Shown: piece after piece, positions 8,928 to 18,900 of the stretch | How the letters are laid out: the number at the start of each line of letters is the position of its first letter | Position numbering within the stretch: position 1 is the stretch's first letter | Source of the DNA: Aminivibrio sp. | GTDB lineage: Bacteria; Synergistota; Synergistia; Synergistales; Aminobacteriaceae | Reading direction: 5' to 3' | DNA length: 57,321 nucleotides | Assembly (NCBI RefSeq): GCF_016756745.1 | Contig: NZ_JAESIH010000065.1 | Span: 1 to 57,321, forward strand | Program-made: the position numbers and the translations under genes | The notes under the pieces: generated by a model | What the model was told of the DNA's origin: nothing | Seen by the model: only the letters and a program-made list of their open reading frames with translations | The model's database searches: none

Positions 8928-10085
8928 TCAAAAAGTCGACGTCAGTTTGTAGATACCGAACTCCATGTGTTTCAACGCTTCCGCTTTGGTGAGTTTTCCA
9001 TTGCAGGTCTGCAGGATCTCCGCGAAGACGCGCTCCCCCACCTCCGGTATGGATTCGACGCCGTCGATGATCGTCCCCGCGTTGATGTCGATATTCTCCT
9101 CCATCATGACGTAGGTCTTGGGATTGCCCGTGATCTTGATCACCGGGGCAAGGGGGAAGCCGGTCGGCGAGCCGCGCCCCGTAGTGAAAATCACTATCTG
9201 GGAGCCTCCTGCGACCATGCCGGTGATGGATTCGATATCCTGTCCCGGCGTGTCCATGACATAGAGCCCCTTGCCCGGAGGTCGTACGCCATACTCCAGC
9301 ACACCTTCGAGCGGGCTGGAACCCCCCTTGTAGATGCATCCGAGCGACTTCTCCTCGATGGTGGTCAGCCCTCCCCGGATGTTGCCCGGCGTGGGCTGGC
9401 TTCCCCGCATGTCGACGCCCATAGCGTTCGCCTTCGCCTCACAGGCGCGGACGATCTCCAAGAGCTTGTCCGCCACCTCCTTCGAGACGGCTCTGCGGGC
9501 AAGGATATGCTCCGCGCCGATGAGCTCCGTAGTCTCCGAGAGGATGGACGTTCCTCCCAAGCCTATCACCTTGTCCGACACATAGCCGTGTACCGGGTTC
9601 GCCGCGAGTCCCGACGTCGTGTCCGAACCGCCGCACTCCAGCGCGAGCACCAGCTCCGAGACGTCCGCCTCCTCGCGGGTCATCATCGCCACTTCTTGGC
9701 TGATCGAACGGGCTATGCGGAGCCCCTGCTCCTGCGCCTTGAGCGTGCCGCCGCACTCCTGAATGACCAGTGACTCCACCCGCTTGCCGGACTTTGCAAT
9801 CTCCTTGTGGAGACGCTCCGCCTGCACGCTTTCGCACCCCAGCCCGATCACCAACACCGCCGCTACGTTGGGGTTCGTCCCAAGACCGGCAAGGGTCCGG
9901 GCGGTGACTTCAAGATCCGGACCTATCTGGGCGCACCCGTGCTGGTTCGGAAGCGCTATCGCCCCTTCCACTTGTTCCGCGATTCGGGCCGCGACCGTCG
10001 AGGCGCACACTGACGCGGGGATGACCGCAATGTGGTTTCGGATTCCCACACGTCCGTCCGGACGGACATACCCCATAAACTTCAT
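8928..10085 (-). CDS. UxaA-family dehydratase large subunit (altronate/galactarate dehydratase or SuyB-like)
   Basis: A 385-residue protein matching the C-terminal catalytic part of the UxaA/GarD family (GYVRPDGRVGIRNHIAVIP at residues 5-23, NQHGCAQIGPD, ECGGSDTTSGLAANP). The metal or Fe-S-dependent enzymes of this family eliminate water from hexonates/hexarates or, in SuyAB, sulfite from sulfolactate. In this genome the SAF domain is a separate gene just upstream, with ATG 10085 overlapping its stop codon by 4 bp, the split layout also seen in SuyAB. Substrate cannot be decided between a sugar acid and sulfolactate from sequence alone. Confidence 0.85.
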   Translation of the reverse strand: MKFMGYVRPDGRVGIRNHIAVIPASVCASTVAARIAEQVEGAIALPNQHGCAQIGPDLEVTARTLAGLGTNPNVAAVLVIGLGCESVQAERLHKEIAKSGKRVESLVIQECGGTLKAQEQGLRIARSISQEVAMMTREEADVSELVLALECGGSDTTSGLAANPVHGYVSDKVIGLGGTSILSETTELIGAEHILARRAVSKEVADKLLEIVRACEAKANAMGVDMRGSQPTPGNIRGGLTTIEEKSLGCIYKGGSSPLEGVLEYGVRPPGKGLYVMDTPGQDIESITGMVAGGSQIVIFTTGRGSPTGFPLAPVIKITGNPKTYVMMEENIDINAGTIIDGVESIPEVGERVFAEILQTCNGKLTKAEALKHMEFGIYKLTSTF

Positions 10086-10408
10086 GATGTTTGGCCTCCT
10101 TTCGCGGATGTTCTCCCTGCGGCCAGATCACCCCGTCCTCGGAGACTTTCGAGATTGTGCACATGGACATGGGCGCCGGCTCTGATAGGTTCGGTAGCGC
10201 GGCCGATCACCTCGCCGTATTTCAGCACATCCCCTCCCTCAGGAATGTCAACGAGCGCAAATTTGTGTCCGAAGGGTATGGCGTCTACCAGCTTCATGGT
10301 CTTCATGCGTCCGTTGCACTCGAAAGACACATCGTTCCCGGCGCTCAGATCCGTGAGCGCCGTGGCGACACTGTCCTTGTCATGTGTCATAAGGGCTTCC
10401 CGTTTCAA
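10082..10408 (-). CDS. UxaA-family small subunit, SAF domain
   Basis: A 108-residue protein with the SAF fold seen at the N-terminus of altronate dehydratase and in SuyA (FGHKFALVDIPEGGDVLKYG, then GEVIGRA and a terminal AHVHVHNLESLRG). It partners the large subunit encoded immediately downstream with translational coupling (ATGA overlap). The TTG at 10408 follows GGGGGAGG; an internal ATG at 10390 (MTHDKD) is possible. It lies about 75 bp after the LarA homologue stop codon. Confidence 0.82.
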   Translation of the reverse strand: MKREALMTHDKDSVATALTDLSAGNDVSFECNGRMKTMKLVDAIPFGHKFALVDIPEGGDVLKYGEVIGRATEPIRAGAHVHVHNLESLRGRGDLAAGRTSAKGGQTS

Positions 10409-10483
10409 ACAACCTCCCCCCTCCCCCTGCAGGATAAAAAAACTACCTCTCGTTTTTTACTGACGCGCGTCCACCTCCTCTTC

Positions 10484-11767
10484 TCAGGAAGAGAACGCAT
10501 CAACAATCACTGCCACGCCGTCCGGGATGACGGTGACCGATGCGTCCGGTTTCCGGAGAATCCGCTCCGCCATCGACAAGGCCTCCTCCAGAGACGGGGC
10601 CCACTGCATGTTGAGATACTCCACCATCTCCTTGGGGGCTGAGGTCACCATGATCACGGTAAAATCCATCAGTACTCTGGCGAATATCTGGATCTGCCAC
10701 TGATCCGGCTCCGTCTGATTTCTCCCCCTCGCCATGATCATCTCCATGATCCCCTTCGGCGTCGGAATCGTCTCGAACGTCCGGTAGAAGGCCTCGCCGC
10801 CGTGCCCGTCGCTGCATTCGGCGGCGACGATGATAACGCCTCCCTTCCTGCACGACGCCTCGCCGGCGGTCATGCTCTTCACCGCCTGGTAGAGATTCTG
10901 GTCCAGAGGATACCCTGCGTTGCTCGTGATGACAATGTCGGCGGGAACGGCCTTGACCCTGCCGTACTTGGCGACGAACTCGCACCCCTTCTCGTGCGCC
11001 GCTTCCATGTCGCCGCTGAAGGCCGCCACGATATGCTTCTCCGCGTCGATGACCACGTTGCAGACGAACGCCAGCCCGACCTTGCGGGCAGCAAAGACCA
11101 TATCGATGTGGATGGGGTTGCCCTCGAGGATTCCGGTTCTGGCCCTTTCGTGCGCGATAAACTCCGCGCAGTGGTTCGCCATCACCGTTGTGTAGCTCGC
11201 CACGCCGGGGAGTACGCTCTTGCGGCCACCTGAGAAACCGGCGAAGAAGTGCGGCTCAATGAACCCCTCCGCGACAAGCAGGTCCGCCTCGACTGCCAGT
11301 TTATTGAGTATCAAATCGCCTCCGGAAGGAAGGGTCCCTACGTGAACGAGGCTCGTATCGTCATGGCTGTCGTGGACCACAATGCGTTCGTTCTTCACGA
11401 TCTCGGGACCGTACTTCTTCAGGAGCTCCTCCGGGGTGGTAGCCCGGTGGCCTCCGGTAGAGACCAGGATAGTGATTTGTGCATCGGGGTTTCCCGCCCG
11501 CACCTCTTCGAGAAGGAGAGGCATGATAATGGCGCTTGGGACGGGGCGCGTATGGTCGCTTGAGATGATCACGACGTTCTCTTTCCCCTTCGCGAGGTCT
11601 CGCAGACGAGGGGATCCGATCGGGTTGTCGAGGGATTTTCTGACGATTTCGCGCTCCGGCGCATCGGCTTTCAGTTCATGAAGACTCGAAACGAGAACCG
11701 CTTTCAGACGGCTGTCAGGTATATCGCAGGAAAGAGTCGATGTTCCGTAAGGAATGGATACTCTCAT
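10484..11767 (-). CDS. LarA-family nickel-pincer racemase/epimerase
   Basis: A 427-residue protein of the lactate racemase family (DUF2088). Residues that hold or serve the nickel-pincer cofactor in Lactobacillus plantarum LarA (His108, His174, Lys184, His200) correspond here to His107 (GGHR), His173 (EPH), Lys183 (GGRKS) and His199 (ANH), all present with a constant offset of one. ATG 11767 follows AAGGAGG. Characterised homologues racemise lactate, malate, phenyllactate or epimerise sugar acids at C2. As first gene of the operon with a dehydratase, permease and two kinases it likely inverts a 2-hydroxy acid into the form the dehydratase accepts. The LarBCE cofactor genes are not in this window. 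Confidence 0.9.
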   Translation of the reverse strand: MRVSIPYGTSTLSCDIPDSRLKAVLVSSLHELKADAPEREIVRKSLDNPIGSPRLRDLAKGKENVVIISSDHTRPVPSAIIMPLLLEEVRAGNPDAQITILVSTGGHRATTPEELLKKYGPEIVKNERIVVHDSHDDTSLVHVGTLPSGGDLILNKLAVEADLLVAEGFIEPHFFAGFSGGRKSVLPGVASYTTVMANHCAEFIAHERARTGILEGNPIHIDMVFAARKVGLAFVCNVVIDAEKHIVAAFSGDMEAAHEKGCEFVAKYGRVKAVPADIVITSNAGYPLDQNLYQAVKSMTAGEASCRKGGVIIVAAECSDGHGGEAFYRTFETIPTPKGIMEMIMARGRNQTEPDQWQIQIFARVLMDFTVIMVTSAPKEMVEYLNMQWAPSLEEALSMAERILRKPDASVTVIPDGVAVIVDAFSS

Positions 11768-12020
11768 AATCTTCCGCCTCCTTAGGTAATAGTTGTTACG
11801 CGCCGCCACACCGCAGACTGACGACTGATATTCCATGTCGCTTTAAGAAACTCCTGAACAAGAACTGATCCGGCGTCCGACAGCTGAACCTTGACGGCTG
11901 AGCTCGTTTCCTGTGTTCTTTTCACCCCATATTCCCGCTCTATGGCCGGCCTTTTGCGTCTTTCAGCGTTATTTCCTGTTTTTGACGGTCTTGTGCCTGT
12001 TTTTGAATACACTAAATACA

Positions 12021-12498
12021 CTACGTCCCGCGCGACGCCGGGAGGCCCCTTCTGACCATGTACAAGTTCGGCAGGGCAAAGAGCACGGAGGCGAAGTTCA
12101 TGTTCTTCGCCAGGCCCCTGTATCCGCCTTCGAAAAGCCGACTATCCTTTTCGCGACAAGAAAGAGGCACTCCCCGCTGCTTCCCGTTTTCGGGCAGCAG
12201 GCGGTTCGTTTCTTTTTCTTCTTCGGTGAGCTTTCTGTTTTGGGTTCCCTTCGTCCGGATCAGGTCCAGCGTCCGGGGCACCTTTTTCACGATTTCTTTC
12301 GTCTTGCCCATGGAGGCCGAGTCGCCGTAAACAGCCTTTTCGGGCCTTGGGATAGAAGGGCTCGATAAGGGGATAGAGTTTCTTCCAGGGAACGACCCGT
12401 CCATTTCCGCGAGGAATTTTCCCCGCTTCGCGAATTTTTTGTATTTTTCGAAGGTGAAGGCGTTTGCGAGCGTTTTCCGGCGGTTCATCGCTCCTCAT
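12021..12498 (-). pseudogene. IS5-family transposase remnant, internally deleted and frameshifted
   Basis: One frame begins like the N-terminus of IS5-group transposases (RGKFLAEMDG; a neighbouring frame continues VVPWKKLYPLIEPFYPK), then jumps to late-domain sequence (AVYGDSASMGKT..., NRKLTEEEKETNRLL) and ends YRGLAKNMNFASVLFALPNL, the typical IS5 C-terminus. The length is about half of an intact transposase. The central DDE catalytic region is missing and the pieces lie in two frames, so the gene cannot act. It sits between the LarA operon promoter region and a CCTAAATCC-TIR element. Confidence 0.8.
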
Positions 12499-12584
12499 CT
12501 CCCTGTATGGCCTGGAGTTGGAAACAACTGCCTCAGCATTATTTTACTACTTCATAAGATCGGAAGACAATGTGCCGGAAACTT

Positions 12585-12844
12585 TCTAAATCCGCACCTC
12601 AGCGGGGAGCGCCACCGGAACTCGCTTGGGCCGCCGGTTCAGATTGTCGTCCGTGACAACTGCCCGGGCGAGTCCTGCGGCTCCCTGCGTTCGCCGGCTG
12701 CCTGCCTGTGAAACCGACATCCGTGTCGGTTTCTCTCACCTCAGACGCCCTCCCCCAGGGGATAATCTCTTCGCCCCTGGGGGAGGGCGAATTCACCGTA
12801 TGCCCGGTGACACTCCCTCTGCCTGAAAAATTAGCGGATTTAGG
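12585..12844 (-). repeat. CCTAAATCC-TIR element, copy B (260 bp, inverted orientation)
   Basis: Left end TCTAAATCCGCACC (first base diverged) and right end GCGGATTTAGG. It holds all modules seen in the other copies but in reverse order: the TTGTCGTCC...GACAA hairpin, GGCTCCCTGCGTTCGCCGGC, GAAACCGACA...TGTCGGTTTC, plus a CCCTCCCCCAGGGG...CCCCTGGGGGAGGG hairpin ending in GAATTCACC. No clear 5-bp duplication remains, which fits an older insertion. Confidence 0.82.
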
Positions 12845-12858
12845 CTTCGCACGCAGTC

Positions 12859-12887
12859 TTGACAATACCGCGCGAAGGTTATAGAAT
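12859..12887 (+). promoter_or_regulatory. Sigma-70-type promoter of the cyclic glucan synthase gene
   Basis: TTGACA at 12859-12864, 17-bp spacer, TAGAAT at 12882-12887. It lies 15 bp after the end of repeat copy B and about 90 bp before the ATG at 12977, giving a long AT-rich leader. Confidence 0.6.
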
Positions 12888-12976
12888 TATAATGTAATTT
12901 TAGAAATTTTCTGATTAAAATTCAACATGCTCTGAACACCTTTCCTTTCTTACGTTCGGCAGAAGGAGACATCGAA

Positions 12977-15900
12977 ATGGATTTCAAATACCTTTGGAAA
13001 AAAATCTCGTCCTACATGAGTATGCGCGACTTGCACGCCTCCTGCGCGCGGGACGCAGAAGAAGATTCTTCAGTGAATGACGGCGACGGAAACCAGCTTT
13101 TCCGTCGGGCCCAGGAAACCTCCTTCGGAGCGGAGCTGTTAAGTGCCGATCAGATGGAGCGGCATGGAAAGATTCTTGCACACAGGCATCGTGTGAAATC
13201 CGGACATCCTCGGGATTCTCTTCTGCCCATGCTGGATGGAAACGAGAAGCTGCTTCGTGAAGCCTACGCCCAGCTGGCGGATGATGCAGAGGCCGGGCGC
13301 AGGATAGTGCCGGCCGGGGAATGGCTGCTTGACAACTTCCATTTGATAGAGGATCAGATCAGGACGGCCAGACGGCATTTGCCGAAGGGGTACAGCCGGG
13401 AACTGCCGTATTTGACAGGCGTTTCACCGGAGGAGTTTCCCCGTGTGTACGACATAGCCAGGGAGACGATTTCGCATTCCGACGGGCGGGTGGATCCGGA
13501 AAACCTCGTCCGTTTCGTCGAGTCCTATCTTTCGGTGACGCCCCTCAAGCTGGGGGAACTTTGGGCTATCCCCATCATGCTGCGGCTGGCACTGATAGAT
13601 AACCTCAGGCAGGTTGCGGATCGCATACTCGCCGCACGGGCGTATCACAACCTTGCGGAATACTGGGCCGATCAGATGATAGATGTTGCGTCGCAGGATC
13701 CCAAGAACCTCATTCTTCCCATCGCCGATATGGCCCGTTCGGATCCGCCGATGGACGTCTCGTTTGTCGCAGAGCTGACTCGTCGTCTCCAGGGACGGGG
13801 GGCCGCTCTCGCTCTTCCTTTGACGTGGATGGAACAGCAGTTGTCGGAGAGCGGCCTGACGATCGAGCAGTGCGTGCGCTCCGAAAATCAGCGCCAGACG
13901 GTGGACCAGGCTTCAATAAGCAACATCATCGGCAGTCTCCGCTTTTTAGGGGCGATGGACTGGCCCGAGTTCGTCGAGAAGATGAGTATCGTTGAGCATG
14001 TCCTGACCGAGGACCCCGCCGGAATTTACCGCAGGATGGATTTTACCACCCGCGACCGGTATCGCCACGTTGTGGAGCGGATCGCTAAGAACAGCCCGTT
14101 TTCCGAGATTGACGTCGCACGCACTGCGATACGTCTTGCCCGCGAAGGAGCGGCCGAAAGAGGTGTCGGTGACAAAACGGCGCACGTGGGATTCTATTTG
14201 ATCGACGAAGGAACGGCACGTCTTGAACGGGAGTCGGGGGTCCGGTTTTCGCCTGCCTGCGGAGCAGCGGGACTCTGCCGCCGCTATCCCCTGACGATCT
14301 ATCTCGGGAGCATCCTGTTGTTGAGCGCCGCTCTTTCGGGAGGGCTCGCAGCGAAAACCTTCCTCGACGGAACGGCGACAGGGGCGGCAATTCTGCTTGG
14401 ACTGCTCTCCCTCCTCTGCGCCGGTCACCTGTCGATCGCTCTTGTAAACTTGCTGGCGACGTTGATGTCTTTGCCGCGCCTGCTGCCGCGCATGGATCTT
14501 TCCAAGGGCATCCCGGCGGAGCTGTTGACGCTGGCGGTGACCCCGACGATGCTCAGCAGTGTGTCCAACGTCGAAGACCTGGTCGCGGCAATGGAAGTCC
14601 GATTCCTGGCCAATAGGGATGATCACATCCTCTTTGGCCTGCTCACCGATTTTCGGGATGCCGCGGAAGAAACGTCCCCGGAAGACGCGTTTCTCCTGGA
14701 GACGGCCCGGGAAAAAATCGAAGCGCTGAATAAAAAGTACCGGAGGTCGGAGGGAGACATTTTTTTCCTGTTTCATCGCCCCCGCCGATGGAATCCCCAG
14801 GAAGGGGTATGGATGGGCTATGAGCGAAAAAGGGGAAAGCTTGCCGCGCTGAACGCCTTTCTCCGCGGCGGGGGCGAGGAGGCTTTCTCCCTCGTCGTGG
14901 GTGAGACGGCGGTACTTTCCGGGGTGAAGTATGTGATCACTCTCGACACCGATACCCAGCTCCCAAGAGATTCTGCCCGGCAGTTTGTCAGCGCCATGGC
15001 GCATCCGCTCAATCAGCCCAGGTACGACGAAGAGCGGAGGCGCGTAACAAGCGGATACGGTATTCTGCAGCCGCGCGTGGCGGCGAGCATTATCGGCACG
15101 AACCGGTCGAGGTACGCTCGACTGTGGGCAAGCGAACTCGGCATCGATCCGTATACGAGGGCCGTCTCGGATGTGTACCAGGATCTGTTCGGCGAAGGCT
15201 CGTTCATCGGCAAGGGAATTTACGATGTTGACGCGTTCGAGCAGGCTTTACGGGGGCGCTTCCCCGAAAACCGTATTCTCAGCCACGATCTGCTGGAGGG
15301 GTGCTACGCCAGGGCCGGCCTTTTGAGCGATGTGCAGCTTTACGAGGAGTACCCTTCCCGCTACGAAGCGGATGTGAGCCGGCGTCATCGATGGATTCGC
15401 GGGGATTGGCAGATCGCGCAGTGGATTATGCCCTATGTTCCGGAAGCGGACGGAAGGCTGCGGAAGAATCCGCTCTCCATGCTCTCTCGCTGGAAAATCT
15501 TCGACAATCTCCGCCGCAGCCTGATGGCCCCGGCCCTTATGCTCCTGTTGGCGGCAGGCTGGTTTCTTACTCCCTCGCCGCTCTTCTGGACTATGACGGC
15601 GGCGGGCGTCATCCTGGTCCCTTCCTTGATCTCCTCCGCCCTGAACCTCTTTTCAAAGCCGGACGATGTTACACCCCGGCAGCACTTTGCGGCAGCTCTG
15701 GATTTGACGGCGAGGGGCTTCGCCCGGGATGCGTTCACGTTCATCTGTCTGCCTTACGAGGCATTCTTCAGCGTGGATGCGATCATGCGGACGCTTATCC
15801 GGATGGCGGTCACGAAAAGGCCCATGCTCGAATGGAATCCATCGGGAGATCCGGGGCGTGCCGGACGCAAGGATCTCATAGAGTCCTATCGGACCATGTG

Positions 15901-18900
15901 GATTGCGCCGGTCATGGCCGCAGTCGTGTTCTTCGCGGCCGTTGCGGCCGGAGGGAGGGCGCTGTTCATCGCAGCCGGTCCCGTACTCACGCTCTGGTGC
16001 GCTTCGCCCGCAGTCGCCTGGTGGACAAGTCGCCCGCTGACTCGACGCCGTACGCTTCCGACAGAGGAACAGAGAGGATTTCTGCGGAGAATCGCCAGGA
16101 AAACATGGTCATTTTTCGAGACGTTTGTCGGCCGGGAGGACAACTGGCTGCCTCCCGACAACTATCAGGAGATCCCCGTCGAGGTAATCGCGCATCGCAC
16201 GTCGCCCACCAACATGGGAATCGCCCTGCTGGCCAATCTTTCCGCCTTTGATTTCGGTTATATTTCTGCCGGGAGGCTGCTTGAACGGACGGCGCGGACT
16301 CTTCATACCATGGAGGGCCTTGAACGCTACCGCGGACACTTCTACAACTGGTACGATACGCGCGACCTGAAACCGTTAACGCCTCTCTACGTTTCAACGG
16401 TGGACAGCGGTAACCTCGCAGGGCACCTGTTGACGTTACAGCGGGGAATGCTGGAGCTTCCCGACCAAAAAATTATCGACCCCCGTTTTTTCGATGGGTT
16501 GAACGATACCCTCGAAATCATCGCCGAGGCCGCGGAGGAGCCTTCGGGAAGCGATGCCCCTCCCTGGCTCTCCCGCCTTCGCCTGGACATGGAATCCGTG
16601 CTCTCCTCACGGCCCCGGACGCCCGCAGCTTTGAGGGGTTCCCTGGAAAGGCTGGGGGAATCGGCTGCGGCCGCTCTCTCCGAGGAGAACGACAGAGACG
16701 CCGCGAACCATCGGGTGTTGTGGCTCCAGGCCTTTTCATCACAGTGCCGGGATGCGCTTGACGAGCTGACGTTTCTCCTTCCCTGGGCGATGAATTCCTC
16801 CTTCGGGAATATCCTCGAAGGCCCTTCCGATCTTGATTCTCTTCCTACACTGCGTGAACTGGCGGCCATGGAGGAAAAAATTCTCCCTTCCATCGAACTG
16901 CGGCGTGCCGCCTGCTCTTCGGAGGAGCGGGACGAACTCGATACGCTCGAAAGTCTTCTCGCGGAGTCCGGAAAACGCGCCCTCGAGAGGATGGAGGCCA
17001 TCGAAGAAATCGTTCGTCTGTGCGACGAGCTTGCCCGGATGGAATACGGTTTCCTGTACGATCAAACACGCCATTTGCTGACTATCGGCTACAATGTCGA
17101 TGAACGGCGTCCGGACGAAGGCTCCTACGATCTTCTGGCTTCGGAGGCGCGGTTCGCCACGTTTGTGGCCATTTCGCAGGGACAGCTGCCGCAGGAGAGC
17201 TGGTTTGCCCTGGGACGACGGCTCACCGTCGCTGGAGGGCTTCCGACGCTGCTCTCGTGGAGCGGTTCCATGTTCGAATACCTGATGCCGCTTCTGGTGA
17301 TGCCGACCTACGAACACACGCTGCTCGACGAAACATACAAAGCGGTCGTGGCCAGGCAGATCAAACACGGGAAGATGCGAAATGTCCCCTGGGGTATCTC
17401 GGAATCGGGGTACAATGCATTCGATGTTCACCTCAACTATCAGTACAGGGCGTTCGGCGTGCCTGGCCTGGGAATACAGCGGGGACTTGCCGAGGATCTG
17501 GTGATCGCGCCCTATGCTTCGATGCTCGCCCTCATGGTGGCCCCGGAAGAGGCGTGTTCCAATCTCGAGCGCCTTTCCGCCGAAGGCTTTGAAAGCCGGT
17601 TCGGCTTCTACGAAGCTATCGACTACACTCCGTCCCGTCTGCAGCGCAACCAGACCAGCGCGACGGTTCGCTCCTTCATGACCCATCATCAGGGAATGGG
17701 GCTGCTCTCCCTGGCAAACCTGCTTCTGGATCGTTCAATACAGAGGCGATTCGAGTCCAATCCGCTGTTTCAGGCGGCGCTCCTGCTGCTCCAGGAGCAG
17801 ATTCCCAAAGCGACGTCGTTCTATGTTGACGCAATCGAACGATTCGAGTCCCGGACTGTTTCGGGTATCCCGGAGACAACCATACGCATTTTCCGTACTC
17901 CGGATACGCCGAGCCCGGAAGTGCAGATGCTGTCGAACGGAAGGTACCACGTTGCGATAACGGCTTCTGGCGGCGGATACACCCGCTGGAAGGAATTAGC
18001 GGTGACCCGTTGGCGGGAGGACCCCACCCGGGACAACTGGGGTGCTTTCTGTTACATCCGCGACACGGAAAGCGGCGACTTCTGGTCGAATACTTATCAG
18101 CCGACGCTGAAACGCCCTGAGCAGTACGAGGCCATTTTCTCGGAGGAACGTGCGGAGTTCCGCGTCCGGAATCACGGATACGACATCTATACCGAGATCG
18201 CCGTCTCGACCGAGGACGATATCGAGCTGCGCCGCCTCCGCATCACCAACCGCGCGAGCGTGCGCCGCGAGGTCGAGGTAACCAGCTATGCGGAGGTCGT
18301 TCTCGCTCCGCCTGCGGCGGACGCCCTTCACCCCGCTTTCAGCAATCTTTTTGTACAGACCGAGATACTCCGCGGAGAGCGGGCTATTCTCTGCACCCGC
18401 CGTCCGCGGGTCGACGGAGAGGAAACCCCCTGGATGCTTCATATGATGACGGTGCGAGGGGCATCGGCTGGAGAAGCCTCCTACGAGACCGACCGGATGA
18501 AGTTCATCGGGTATGGAAACAGCGTCGAGAATCCGCAGGCGCTGGAACGGAGCGACGGCAACCGTCCGGAGCCGCTCTCGAACAGCGAGGGTTCGGTGCT
18601 TGATCCTATCGTCGCCATCCGATGCCGGATAGCCCTCGACCCGGAAGAGTCGGTCACGGTGAATATCGTCTCGGGTATCGGCGAAACCCGGAAACAATCG
18701 ATGGATATGATTGGAAAATATCAGGATAGGCGTCTCGCGGACCGCGTCTTCGATCTTGCGTGGACTCACGGACAGGTGCTGCTGCGTCAGTTAAATGTTT
18801 CGGAGGCTGAAGCCGGCCTTTATGCGCGCCTGGCGGGTTCGATCCTCTACGCCAATGCGGCCTTTCGAGCCGAACAGAGTCTCCTCGTCAAAAACCGCAG

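Noticed and set aside
12599-12865. Open frames inside element copies (for example 12599-12865, 22009-22245, 4790-5044, 35017-35259)
   Set aside because: They are repeated only because the DNA repeats; each copy has different frames and no conserved protein, and the palindromic modules explain the open frames.
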